In this document: piece by piece, positions 12,501-24,500 of the stretch
Layout: each line of letters starts with the position of its first letter
Position numbering within the stretch: the first letter of the stretch is position 1
Source: Bursaphelenchus xylophilus
Taxonomy: Eukaryota > Nematoda > Chromadorea > Rhabditida > Aphelenchoididae
Length of the DNA: 64,000 nucleotides
Direction: 5' to 3'
NCBI GenBank assembly: GCA_904066235.2
Contig: CAJFCV020000004.1
Coordinates: forward strand, 9,548,001-9,612,000
Notes under the pieces: generated by a model
Database searches by the model: none
The model's input: the letters and a program-made list of their open reading frames with translations, nothing else
What the model was told of the DNA's origin: nothing
Program-made: the position numbers and the translations under genes

Positions 12501-15500
12501 TAGTCCGGCGAGTCCTCCAGAAACACCAAATCCGCCCGATTCGCTGGCATCGTGCTCAGTTGATATTCGTATTGAGGCAGCTGGTTGGTGGGGGCATTTA
12601 CTTTGTAGGGATGGGCTGGCTGCGCGATATAGCGTTCAGTTCGGCTGACGGCGGGGGGAGTTCGGACAATAAGTTCGTTACTGTCGGGGGTTACGGTAAC
12701 CTAAAAAAATTTAAGTTTAGTACTTAAAATGGCCTTATATATGATCAGAAATCATTTATGACTTCATTTCCCCTCATGTTTTCTAATTTCCACCCCTCGG
12801 CGACATTTTATACGACCAAACGCTTTTTTCCGAAATTATAATCAAAAATTTGAATATTCAAAAGTTTAAAATTTCCAAAAATCTCTAGTTAGAACCTTAA
12901 TGGCACAATCTAACCATAGGCAACAGTTTTACATCTTCTAAGTGACATTTTATACGATGAAAAATGTATCTTAAATTTTTCGTATAAAATGTCTCCCACA
13001 ACAAAAATGGCCAAATTTTCTGCCCTAAAGTCTTACAAAAAATATTCCCTCACCTGTTGAGCTCTTTCATATTTGATCTTCAAGTTTTTCGCAAATTCAT
13101 CAATATCGGGTACCACTTTCCAGCAAGTCTTTGTAACACAGCTTCCACTGACTCCATGGCACTTGCACTTCGTTTTCATTGAGCTAGCGAGTACCTTCCT
13201 TCCAACGCGGTTGTTGTGTAAATTCATTTTCGCTCGGCTATCCAACTTTCGTTTTTCAGTTATATCGACAAATCGTCGACTGAATTGATTGCCATACTTG
13301 AGGTTGTCGGAGCAGCCGGACCAAATAAAATCCTTGGCGGGTTGGCGAGGTCGGTCGCCGCAGCCGCAATCGGGGATTAGGCCTTTGGCACAGGCTTTCG
13401 CCACGGAATGAGAGACGGCGCCCGCGGAGAGCGCGTACACATAGGCGGATTCTCGGCTGGCTACTGAAAATGATTTCATAAATATTAAGATTCAGACAGC
13501 TTTCATCGTATAAAATGTCACTTTTTGAGGAAAAGATATTTTAGGGCCAAAAATATGTAAATTATTGCCAAACGGCATAACAGAAGAGTTCTAACTATTA
13601 GTTACAGTCGTGTTTGTACTCTAAAATTTAGATTTCCCTTAACTAATCTACTACTACAGGGTCTTTCAAGAAACGTGAAGGAAAGTAGGAGGCGCCGAAA
13701 GTTATAGCCTCCTACTTTCCTTCACGTTTCTTGAAAGACCCTGTATAATATTTTTTCGCGATTTCGCAACTTACTATTCAACAGTGCGGTTCCAAAGCCA
13801 TGTTTCGCGGAGCAATTCCATTTTTCATTCGAGAACTGCGTCTGGCATTCGTCCACAGCGTCTTTGAGACCATTGGCGACCGCTCGCATCGCGGATGGGT
13901 TGTGTTTGCAAAGCTCGAGTTGTTTCTTTGATAATCCGGGCAAAGAATTGCAATCAAAGTAGTGGGAGGAGGGCAATGGGGCAGAAGCCATTTGGGTTAG
14001 CATCCTAAAAGGTTTTTGGGTGAAATTTGGTTTTAGAAAATAAAAAAAATTGAAATTTTAATCTTGATACCTAAAATATTTCAACTAAAGATTGTTGAGT
14101 TTTAAATCAAATCCGGATTTTATGGAGTTATTAGAGTCTAGAAGAAGCATAAATCGCAAAGACTTGGGTAAAAAACTGAATTTTTCTGTTTACTTTCGGT
14201 TGTTACCTAAAATCACGAAAACTCCTCCGAGAGCTAAAGCAATCGATAAAATTCGATCGATATATTTGATTCAGGTCATTTAGAACTGAATCGATCTAAA
14301 TGGCACGTGTGTACACGGTAAAAGTATAATTTAAATCAAAAATTTTAGTTTTGATGCCTAAAATAATATACTTTTTGCTCTACGGGCCCGAAGATCCAAT
14401 TTCATTTTATAAAACTTGAATAAACTATGTACAATAGTCTTAAAGAATCGACCAAGAGTAAAATCAACTTACCACCAAGCCTGAACCACGTGTATAAACA
14501 GGAAAAACGGCAGGAGTCGTGTGTAAATCATGGTCCCTGCAACTGTGGTTCGTTATTATCAAATCTGAGTGTATCCTTACGGAAGAATCATGAGAAACGA
14601 GCGGAAGGAATCACATTTTCGACAGTATAAAAGCCCCCCACGGACAATGGAGGACAATTGAACCGGTTAGGGAGCGAATTTTCAATTTTTCGAGCGCCAA
14701 AAGCAAAACTCCTTTATTATTTTTGTTTTATGTAGGACCAAACTCATAAACTTTGGGCTGATTCAGCTCGTGAGGCATGCTACGGGCGGATTGTGGTTGT
14801 TTTTGGGGCGTTTATGAGACCACACACTGGTCAAGACTTCATTTTGACATTGTTTTAGGGTTTAGACATTGTGTAGGCCAAAAAATTCCTTCAAAGACAA
14901 AAACATGTCTACGGAAAGTTGGATATCAGTTTGAGAAGAAATTATGAGCTCGGAAAACATCTGGAAACAGAGGTGTGACAAAAGTAATATAAATTTTAGG
15001 CCTGATGAGCATGATTTAGATACCATATGCGAGAATTTCGAGGAAATAGTAAAAATTAGGTGAGACTGGGCAAAAAGAAGATTTATTTAACAAGGAAAGT
15101 ACTTTTATGGGGGCTCCTACTTTTTGACGGGACATATCTCAAAAAATCCGAAAAAATGTGCTGATCAAGGATATATAAATCTTAGCTGCCCATTTTAGGT
15201 TTTCAGGGGTGAAAATGCCAAAAAACTGGCTTAATTTCCCTACAAAAGGCGCAGGCATTCGAAACGATAAAAAGCGCAGTCGGTCTCTTCCTTCGGAAGA
15301 GAGCGGTGTGGCCGAGTGGCTAGTGCCGTAGTCTGGGAATCAAGAGGGGGAACGCCGCACGGGTTCGATTTCCCTTTTGGGCTGAATCAACTTTTTTTGA
15401 AGTTGAAGGTCGGAAAAATAAATTTTTGGGCCAAGACTGATTTATTACGTTTTAGAAACTCAATAAACATCATTTTAAGCCAAAATAAAAATTGTAAACT

Positions 15501-18500
15501 TGTGAAAAATTAAGCGAAAAGGGGTTCATATAGGACTTTAAGTCAACTTCCGATTTAGTTTTCACCCCTAAAAACCTAAAATGGGCAGCTAAGATTTATA
15601 TATCCTTGATCAGCACATTTTTTCTGATTTTTTGAGATATGTCCCGTCAAAAAGTAGGAGCCCCCATAAAAGTACTTTCCTTGTAAAAAAAGGTAATGTA
15701 AGATTTCCGAATTGGAATGGTTACATTGGGAATTTTTAGCATCGGATATATTTTGTCGTATAAAATGTCACAGAGCCCTAAATTCACAGTAACGGTGGAA
15801 TTCGCACGACTTGCTGAGGAAATATCTGACTTTTCAGTTCACCCTGAGGGGTTTAGGATTCCAATTCAGGAACTTCTACGCTCTGTTTACCTAAGTCGCC
15901 GGAATTAAATCCAATGCTAATATAAGGAGAAAACAATAGAAAAAATGACTGAAATTGGAAGGGAAGAGGTTAGGACGGTGAATTATGACTAGCCACAGGG
16001 TCAGAAAAAGTTGTATTTTTCAAATTAGCGAAGCTTGGGTCTAAAATTCTTTTGCGTATAAAATATCACCTAGTCAAAAAATTGAAATTTTTTTTGAAAA
16101 ATCTAGTCTTTTGGTAGAAAATGAAGCAGAAAACAAGACGATCCGAAGCCAAGACGTTTTGAAAACAGTGAGGCGGCACTTGCGTCCCATTAAGTTTTTA
16201 TGTTCGGCTTGTTACCGATTTCCGTAAAACCATTAAAACGAATTTCCAGCGGTGAGAGAATTAGGAGTGTCCGGAAAACAGTTGCAAATTTCAAAAGGAG
16301 TCTTTAAGGCGCTTTGGATACATTGAAAAGAAGATTTTTGTAAAATACGGAAACGCTGAGCATAATTTACAATTATTTTTCATATATAATGTCGCCAATT
16401 AGAGTTTTTGTAGGCCAATTTGGAGGTGATTTAGCGGAAAGACAACGCTCAAATCATCAATCAAAAAAAATTTTGATGAGAAAAGATTTTTCGTATAAAA
16501 TGTCACCGACGGCAAAATTGGTGGAAGTGGCAAAAATAGCAAATGTATGACAAAAGGAGAAGAAAAAATGGAAGAAAGGAAAAAGTAAATCATAATTGAT
16601 CGTTTTTTCGTATTTTAGAGATTTTCGAATAAAATGTCACCTCTGGAAAAATGAGACCTCTGTAACAAAAAAAATTTTAAGGGTACTATAAATTCATTGT
16701 CTAGAGGTTTCATCTCCAGATTCACCCTCAAAAATATTCAAAAAAAAAAACATTTTATGAGCTGCTAACAACTTCTCCGTCCCCTCCAAACCCTTGACCA
16801 TGCCGCGAAATTAATGGCCCGCAAATTCCTCCCCAATGTTTACAGCAAAACAATATCTCTCGGATGAGACTATGATACGAGAATGGGAACCGTGACATCT
16901 CCCTATAAAGCTCCATTCAACGGCGTTGAATAGAGCCCCGCTTCAAAGCGGGGTCTGGGGAAACCGATCCCAACTTTTGGACGCAATCCACTCCCTTTTT
17001 ACCGGAGGGCCCGTGCAGTGGAAAAAGATATCATAAACCGATGCGCCTATCTTGGGAGCGTTGGCGGGCTTGCGCAACGGGCGTGCAATGCAATGTGAGG
17101 TGCAAATTGACTGTAATAGAGATGAGTGGAGAGGATGGACGAAAATTAGACGCTTGTTTATATAGCAGATATGAAATTGAATTAGGAATACGTAAATAAA
17201 GTGGGGAAAATTGTAATTTTTAGGTTAAAAAGGGGACGTTCTTAACAGCGAATTTTAAGAGGCCCAAGAATGACTCATATGTTAATGGAACTTGATCCCA
17301 AGCTACGTTAAATTTTTCCATGAAAAATGTGGGATTGTTAGCTTTCCCTTTGCAAGAGACACCCGAGGTTTTCAATCTGAAAGGCGCCAAAATTTTTATT
17401 TTTTTCAAATTGCTAGGCAAGAAAATAGACTGTTTTTATGCTAGGAAAGCCATTTGTTTAGAAATAATAAGGTACTAAAGACTTTTATGATCGACTTTCC
17501 TAATTTTTACTAGTGTCTCGGCTGCAAAAATCGCTGAACATCTCGGCTATGCAAAGAAAAATATGAGGATAAAATGAGTTCCTCGCTATGAGATCTGCCA
17601 TCTCAAAACTCTTACATTTCTAAAATTCGATGGTGACTATACATTTCAATAAAAATCCCCAAAAAATCACAATATTTCCCCCGCTTTCCGCTAGCTTCTA
17701 ACCCCGTCGAAAATTGGGCGGCGACTGCGAAAAATGCGCAAAAATTGAGGGTTGAGAAACAAACCCAGGCGGTACAATAAAAACAATACTATAATTTGGA
17801 ACGGATTTACGATCGCGGGAAATGTTTTTCCGAGGTGTGCCATGCGCGGCTTTTCGCCTTTACGGCGACAATAAAAAATTGTAAATGAAGGAGTGGAGTA
17901 ATTTGAAGGGAGACTGTGAAAAAGAGATTCGAATGTTATCTATGGGATCTGATGCGGATCGGTGAGGGACTATGGGAAACGAGGAGAGAAGGTCAGCGAA
18001 AAAATTGAAGTAGAAATCTTGAATTTCCGTCGGATTTTTTTTACATTTTTCTTCGAATTTTGCTTGCTTTTCCCACAAATAGGCCACAAATCAATTCAGG
18101 AAATTTTAAGCTCGCGCTTTGCAGCAGCGGCCGTGATTTTTTGAAATCTTGGGAAATGGATCTGTAACTTTGAACAGACGGTAAATTTTTTGAGACCTGT
18201 TCGAGATTTTGAGCTTGTGATTTGCAGAATCTGTCTAAAATTTTCGGTCAGGAATTGGCCAAAAAGTATGATTTTCTCTATGGAGCCTTAAAAATCCTCC
18301 TGATTTTATGCACTCTCTCGAAAAAACGTCGTGGAATACTAGTCTGTTCGTCAAGTCGCTAGAGTGATTTCGGCGGCATGCACTGTGCAGACAAAATCAG
18401 AGTGCGAGCGACAGCCCCAAAAAAGCCTACTGCACGGTGCAAGGAGCCAGAAACTGCACAGTGCATGTCGCCAAAATCACTCCAGCGACTTTGCGAACAG

Positions 18501-21500
18501 ACTAGAATTTCACGATGTTTTTTTCGAGAAAGTGCATAAAATCAGGAGATTTTTAAGGCTCCATCGAGAAAAATCATACTTTTTGGCCAATTTCTGACCG
18601 AAAATTTTAGACAGCTTCTCTAAATCACAAGCTCAAAATCTCGAACATGTCTCAAAAAATTCACCGTCTGCTCAAAGTTACAGATCCATCCCGCAAGATT
18701 TCAAAAAATCCAAAGAATGTGGATCCCGAAAATTACATAAAAAAGCCAATCGGCAAGTTTTCGGAACAAAGTCCTTGATTCGAAAATTTTGGGGAAATTT
18801 ATGAGGGCGCATTTGATTATGGGTGTCGCAATTCTCAGCGTCGGAAGCAAAAACTCTTTGCAAATGGGATAGAAATTTTCATAATCCAAGGAAAACAATT
18901 TTGAGCGAGAAAATTAGAGTATTCAAGCAAGAAAAGCATATAAAATTACCCAAAAATGCAGCTGCAAATAGCCGAAACGGTCGGATAACCGTAAAAATGG
19001 CAGAAAATATTGCCCGTTTTGGGCGATGCGGCCTTTCCAGCGCCAGAAGCGGTTGTAAAATGTTTTTATGGCGATCGGAAACTACAGTCCGCATATGACG
19101 GCAGCCATTGCGCAAGGCCAATATTTTCTGTAAACAGCGATTGCATGACATTTTACGACCGATTTTTGGCGCATGGTGTTGTTAGAACCATGACTTTTTA
19201 TACAGAAAAAAAAGAGCAAGGTACAGTGGGGGACCTCATCCAGTGGCAAAAAACGTACCATTTTGCATCCGGGAAGTATCAAAAATGTGGCAAAATGCTT
19301 CCCTTTCCAAGTGAAATAGCTTTGTTTTGAAGGGCGTGCCCTTTTCCTCACAAAAAGAGCGGGCGCGCTTTTGAAATCTGAGTTTTTTCACTTCGGGAGG
19401 GAGGTATTTTGCTACATTTTTGGTACTTCCCGGATACAAAATGGCACGTTTTTTGCCGCTGGATCAGGTCCCCCACGGTAAAGAACGCCGATAATCTCGG
19501 CTGCTACTGCAAAGGTCGACCTAAAATTTTAAAGAATTGATGTAAAACATACGCAATTTATGAGAAAATATTTTGAAAAAATCGCATCTTGAACGCTGAC
19601 TTGGAAGAATCAAATCATCACATTTTAGGGGTATCTTGAATGCCAACATTATACAAAGTTATCCGAAAACTCCTCTATTTTGTGACCTCCAAAAAAAAAC
19701 AAAATTCCTTGTAGATTCCAAAGACTTACGTGTCAAATGTCCCGATCACCATGTCGAGCAAGTCTACAACTCCGTTGGCCCCGAGATTGCCGTCAACTTG
19801 CCGCCAGTTGAAACAGAAGGCGGTGGGATCAACGTGAATGTGCAGTATCATCCGCCGAACGGCAGTCAATGGCACTTGGATCGTCCGCTGATCGTGAACG
19901 TCAGCGTGATCGACGAGAACGGCAGCCAGGCCTGGTGCCAGTTCAGCTACATGGCCGAGACGGCCGACTGTCCCTCGTGGCAGATAAATTCGCGTTACAA
20001 GTGCACGCAAAAGTCGAACATTACGATTTGCAGTGCGTCCGTGTGTCCGACCCGCGAGATTCCGCCCAACATCCAGGAGCTGGTCTGCGTCCCGGGGCAT
20101 GGCTGGCGCATTCTCGAGGAGAACATTGACTCCACGTCCATTACTCACCTCGGCTCCGCACCGAAAATGCAGAGCGCCCCGATCTGCGTCAGCGAGATGA
20201 TGTCGAGTGTGACGTTGGTGCTGAATTATCAGCTGAGCAACGCGGATTGGCAGTGCAGCCGGGACTTCTTGGAAAGGGTAAAAAATGTAGCTAGCGGTAG
20301 TAAAAATAACATACGGCTAAAAACTAGCGAAAAATAGAGGGTTTAAGTATACACAGTGCGGGTCAGGATCCAGTGGCAAAAAGACATTCCCATTGCGTTC
20401 AGGAAGCATTCTGAATACCTCCAAATACCTCCTTCTCTGACCGGAAATAGCGTTCTTTGGAAGAGAGACGAAGAAAGTTGTTGGTTTCAAACGAAGAAAG
20501 AGGAAAGCAATCCCGCCTCATGCTTTACTCTCTCTTCTTTCTAACACCACAACTTTCACATTCACTCTTCAGAAGAACGCTATTTGTCAGAGAGGACGGT
20601 TTTTGGAGGTATTCGGAATGCTTCCACGCCACAATGGGAGTACCTTCTGGACACTGGATCCAGTCCCGGACTGTATAGCAAACCGCTTTTCAGATCCGCT
20701 CAAAAATGAGCCAATTCCTCGAAGAGCAATGCACGGACGTTGGCTGGACTTACAGCGGCGCTGATATGGCCAACGCAAGCAAGTTGGGTCTCAATTTCAC
20801 CACGCATAATCGCGACACTCCCGCTGTTTTGGGATGTATCGATTCCATTACGGGGCATGTCCCGCTAATTCCTCCGCCCTGTCCGAATTCGGGAGTCCGC
20901 CGAAACACCACCAAGTATCATCTGCGTTGCCCTACCGGCTGGGGAGCCAATAATCGATTGAGATGCGGTGAGAAAAAGTTCTGATTTTCTGCGGAAAATG
21001 GAGATTTTTTGGGGAAAAATCTATTTTTCCAGAAAAATGCCCTCCTGGCTACCACGTGGACAATGAATCCTGTGCTCCGTGCCCTCGAGGCACGTATAAT
21101 GTAAATCCCGAGTTCACCGACTGCATCGCATGCCCTGAGGGTCAGACCACGCTCTCTGATGCGGCAATGGGCGAGCACATGTGTGTTGCGCAATGCCCGC
21201 CAGGTTTTTTCAGTCGTCGCAGCGGTCTGGCACCATGTTCGCCCTGTCCGCAAGGAACTTATCAACCGGATTCGGGCCAAGAAGGATGCTTATCGTGCGG
21301 AGATGGATTGACCACGACTGAATTAGGGACTAAAGACGTCAATGATTGCAGATGTAAGCGAGTTTTTGGATTTTAAAATTTAGTTTTGACTTGTAAATAA
21401 TATTTATTTTTGATTTTCAGCCCAATGCCTAACTGGATTTTATAGTCCATATGGAGTGGAGCCTTGTGAGCCATGCCCGATTGGGCATTATAATGAAGGA

Positions 21501-24500
21501 GAGGGATCAATGATGTGCCATCGATGCCCGCCTGGATTTACAACTGCGAGTGTTGGAAGTACAGGGCCAAATGAATGTCGAGGTAAGCCATAATGGTTTT
21601 ATTGATCAGAAAGGCCAAAAAAATCAATTCTCGTTACCCTACAGTGGGGGACCTGATCCAGTGGCAAATAACGTACCATTTTGCATCCGGGAAGCATCAA
21701 AAATGTGGCAAAATGCTTCCCTCTCAAAGTGAAAAAAAACTCAGACTTCAAACGCGCCCGCTTTTTTTGTGAGGAAAAGGGCGCGCGCCCTTCAAAACGA
21801 AGTTTTTTCACTTGGAGAGGGAAGCATTTGGCCACATTTTTGATACATCCTGGATGTAAAATGGCACGTTTTTTGCCACTGGATCCGGTCCCTCACTGTA
21901 TGTTTCTAGGTCCTTTTGAACAAGAAACTAGAAAATTTTAGCAATGAAAACCAGAATTTTGTATCAAAAAGTATCGCAGAGCCATAAAATTGAATCTCGA
22001 GCATAGTGGAACCTCGGCAGGCCAGATGAAGATCCGAATCCGGCAATTCATAAGTGAAATTCGTTACAGGTTATCCTCAATTTTACAGCCTCAAATTATG
22101 AATTTCACTTACGAATTCCCGGATTTTGGGTCTTCCTCTGGTCTAACGAAATTCCACTATGCTCAAAATATTATTCAAGCTCAATTTTATGGTTTTTCGA
22201 TACATTTTAACACCAAATTCTGGCTTTCCATCAAAAATCTTTCGACAAATATTTTCAGTGAGTTCCTGTTCCTCTGCGGGCTGCTCAAACCGCGGCGAAT
22301 GCCTCGGTGATATTTGCAAATGCGACATCGGATTTACTGGCAACACTTGCGATGTGCCCTTCAACCTTTGCAACGCTTCGTTCTGTCTGAACAATGGAGT
22401 ATGCAATTTCAACGAAAACGATGGGTCTTTTTGCACCTGTAGCGAAGGATTCAGTGGGCGACGGTGCGAAATTGACATGGCAAAAATGACGCAGCGTTTC
22501 AAGCGAAAAGCGGGAAGATGGAGCTCTAGCAGCAGCCAGAGTTGGCATCAAAGCTCGTGGTTCAATTCGAGCTCCACTGGAGACAGTAAGTTTTAGAAAA
22601 ATCGCACTGAAACACATGATAAGACTGTTTTAAGTCAAATCGAACGTTACCAGAAACGGAACGTCGTCAATTGGGGAAAAAGACGATTGGGGAGACTGAA
22701 AAGAAGTATTTTTCTTCGATGTAAGTGTCGAAATTAGAATAATCGATGGCGCTGAACTCGAAAATGACATTCATTTCTTTTGATCGTTACTACTCTGCTT
22801 AAGTAGTACTGTAAAGTTAGTAATTTTTTGAATTTTTTTACAAATACTAGATTTAGGGGTTTTCGATAGTGCTGATTCCGAAAATCTTATTTATTTTTTT
22901 CGGTGCACATTGAAAACCCCTAAATCCAGTATTTGTGAAAAAAATTCAAAAAATTACAAACTTTATAGTACTACTTAAGCAAAATAGTAACGATCAAAAA
23001 AGTGAATGTCATTTTAGAAATCAGTGTCATCGATTATTCTAATTTCGACACTTACATCGAAGAAAAACGATACTTTTCAGTTTCTCCAATTGTCTTTTTC
23101 CCCAACTGACGACGTTCCGTTTCTGGTAACGTTCGAGTTGACTTAAAATAGTCTTGTTATGGGTTTCAGTGCCAATTTTCTATCAACTAAAAAAATCCAT
23201 GATCTCCTACTACAATACAATTTTCCTATTATTTCAGCCGAATCTCCGGAAATTCGTTTTGCCCCGACCACCAAAGCTAAAACAACATTAATTCCGCGCA
23301 CAACTACCCGCCACCGGCCTCACACAACCATCCCTACAACCACTCAGACTCCAGTTGTAACAACTGAAAGTGTTGCGACTACACTTGGAACTACAAGTCA
23401 GCAAATAATACCAATCTCAGCAAGTTCCCAAACCTCAGTCGATGGCTATTGTCAGCTCAACGACTGCTATGATGGAAAATGCAGCAGTGAAGCGAATATT
23501 TGCAATTGCAACGACGGATTCAAACGGGATGGTACTTTGAAGCGGTGTATTCAAGACAAAAGCTGTCGGAATTTGGGGATCTGTGTGAAAAACAATACAA
23601 AAGAGGTAGACGGAGATTGGGATACGGGAAAATGGTAGGTTTAATTTATTTGGAATGGCTTTTTGAAGACTTTTTACATTATACTAGACAAAAAACATCG
23701 GAAAGGTACATAAAACACCGTAAATGCCTTTAAAAATTAATATTTGTACTTGGTACTGTAGTCTCTGGGAGATACCACCAAACCGCGGCCTTTTCTTGCT
23801 CCTCTATAGACAGTTTCTATTATATCGATCACCTCCTGAGCCTCTTCCATAGGCCAATTGATCTTATTGTTGTTACCTGTCCCCAAATCCACCATGATGT
23901 GCTTGTTTCGGAAGAAGAACATGATCGTACATGGGTCGTACAGCTCGTACATTGTGTTAAAATCGGGGGTTTCGGTGGTATCGACCAAGTAAATCACGGC
24001 AAAGTTCTTCACGAGATTCTGGATCTTGTGTAACGTCTGAAAAAGCGAAATAAGCGACAGGATCTCAGAGACACCTTATTTTGCGTGTCTACGAACACAT
24101 AGAACATCTAAATAACAAAAACGAAAAAAATCAATATTAACTTACCTCATCCATAACCATGCAAGCCGGATCCCAATCATGGCCAAAACGAATCACAACT
24201 ACTCGATCCTCCTCTGATAGAATGGCCTGGTCCACTTGCCAGCCATTGTGAAGATGAGGGAGAAGATACGACATTTCTGCAAAAGAAAAACCAATCCTTC
24301 TCCAAAGCTAGGCGAAAATTTGAAACGAAAGCACGGAAATTATGTTATTACTGATTAACAAAAAGCTACAGCAATAAAAGACGCTGCAACGTGTAGAGAA
24401 ATATCAACTTCTAACACTAGCAGAGCTCTCGCTGCAAATTTTCTTTGCAAAGAAAAAAGCTTGCGAAATTTCCGGAAAAACAGGGCAAGACTTGACGCAT

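Larger units (their letters stand above)
12801..16642. repeat. Dispersed short motif TCGTATAAAATGTCACC (about nine copies)
   Basis: Close matches, in either orientation, occur near 12801, 12942, 12979, 13504, 15755, 16053, 16381, 16491 and 16624. Three lie in Wnt intron 3, one in intron 2 and five 1.2-2.1 kb upstream of the Wnt start codon. I did not see the motif elsewhere in the window. Confidence 0.6.
9919..20277 (+). other. Receptor exons 10-12: Ig-like domain and HYR repeats
   Basis: Exon 10 encodes an Ig-like domain with VEWTS as strand C and DSGSYTCEV as the strand F motif. Exons 11 and 12 form hyalin-type (HYR) repeats; phase-1 joining of 10992 to 19715 gives [14 protein letters not shown], then later [19 protein letters not shown], the standard HYR ending. 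The 8.7-kb intron between these exons contains the Wnt gene. Confidence 0.75.
20694..23634 (+). other. Receptor exons 13-17: GCC2/GCC3 repeats, EGF modules, Thr-rich linker
   Basis: Exons 14 and 15 carry ephrin-receptor-like GCC2/GCC3 repeats ([33 protein letters not shown]). Exon 16 has two EGF modules ([24 protein letters not shown]) and a Ser-rich stretch. Exon 17 begins with a Thr/Pro-rich, probably O-glycosylated linker and ends inside an EGF module that is completed by exon 18 on the far side of a 5.1-kb intron. Confidence 0.8.

Noticed and set aside
14626..14633. TATAAAAG followed by CCCC on the plus strand near the Wnt gene
   Set aside because: It points away from the Wnt gene and no plus-strand gene start lies downstream.
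16920..16960. Short GC-rich hairpin (CCCCGCTT/AAGCGGGG)
   Set aside because: Considered as a small structural RNA, but no further conserved features or promoter were seen.
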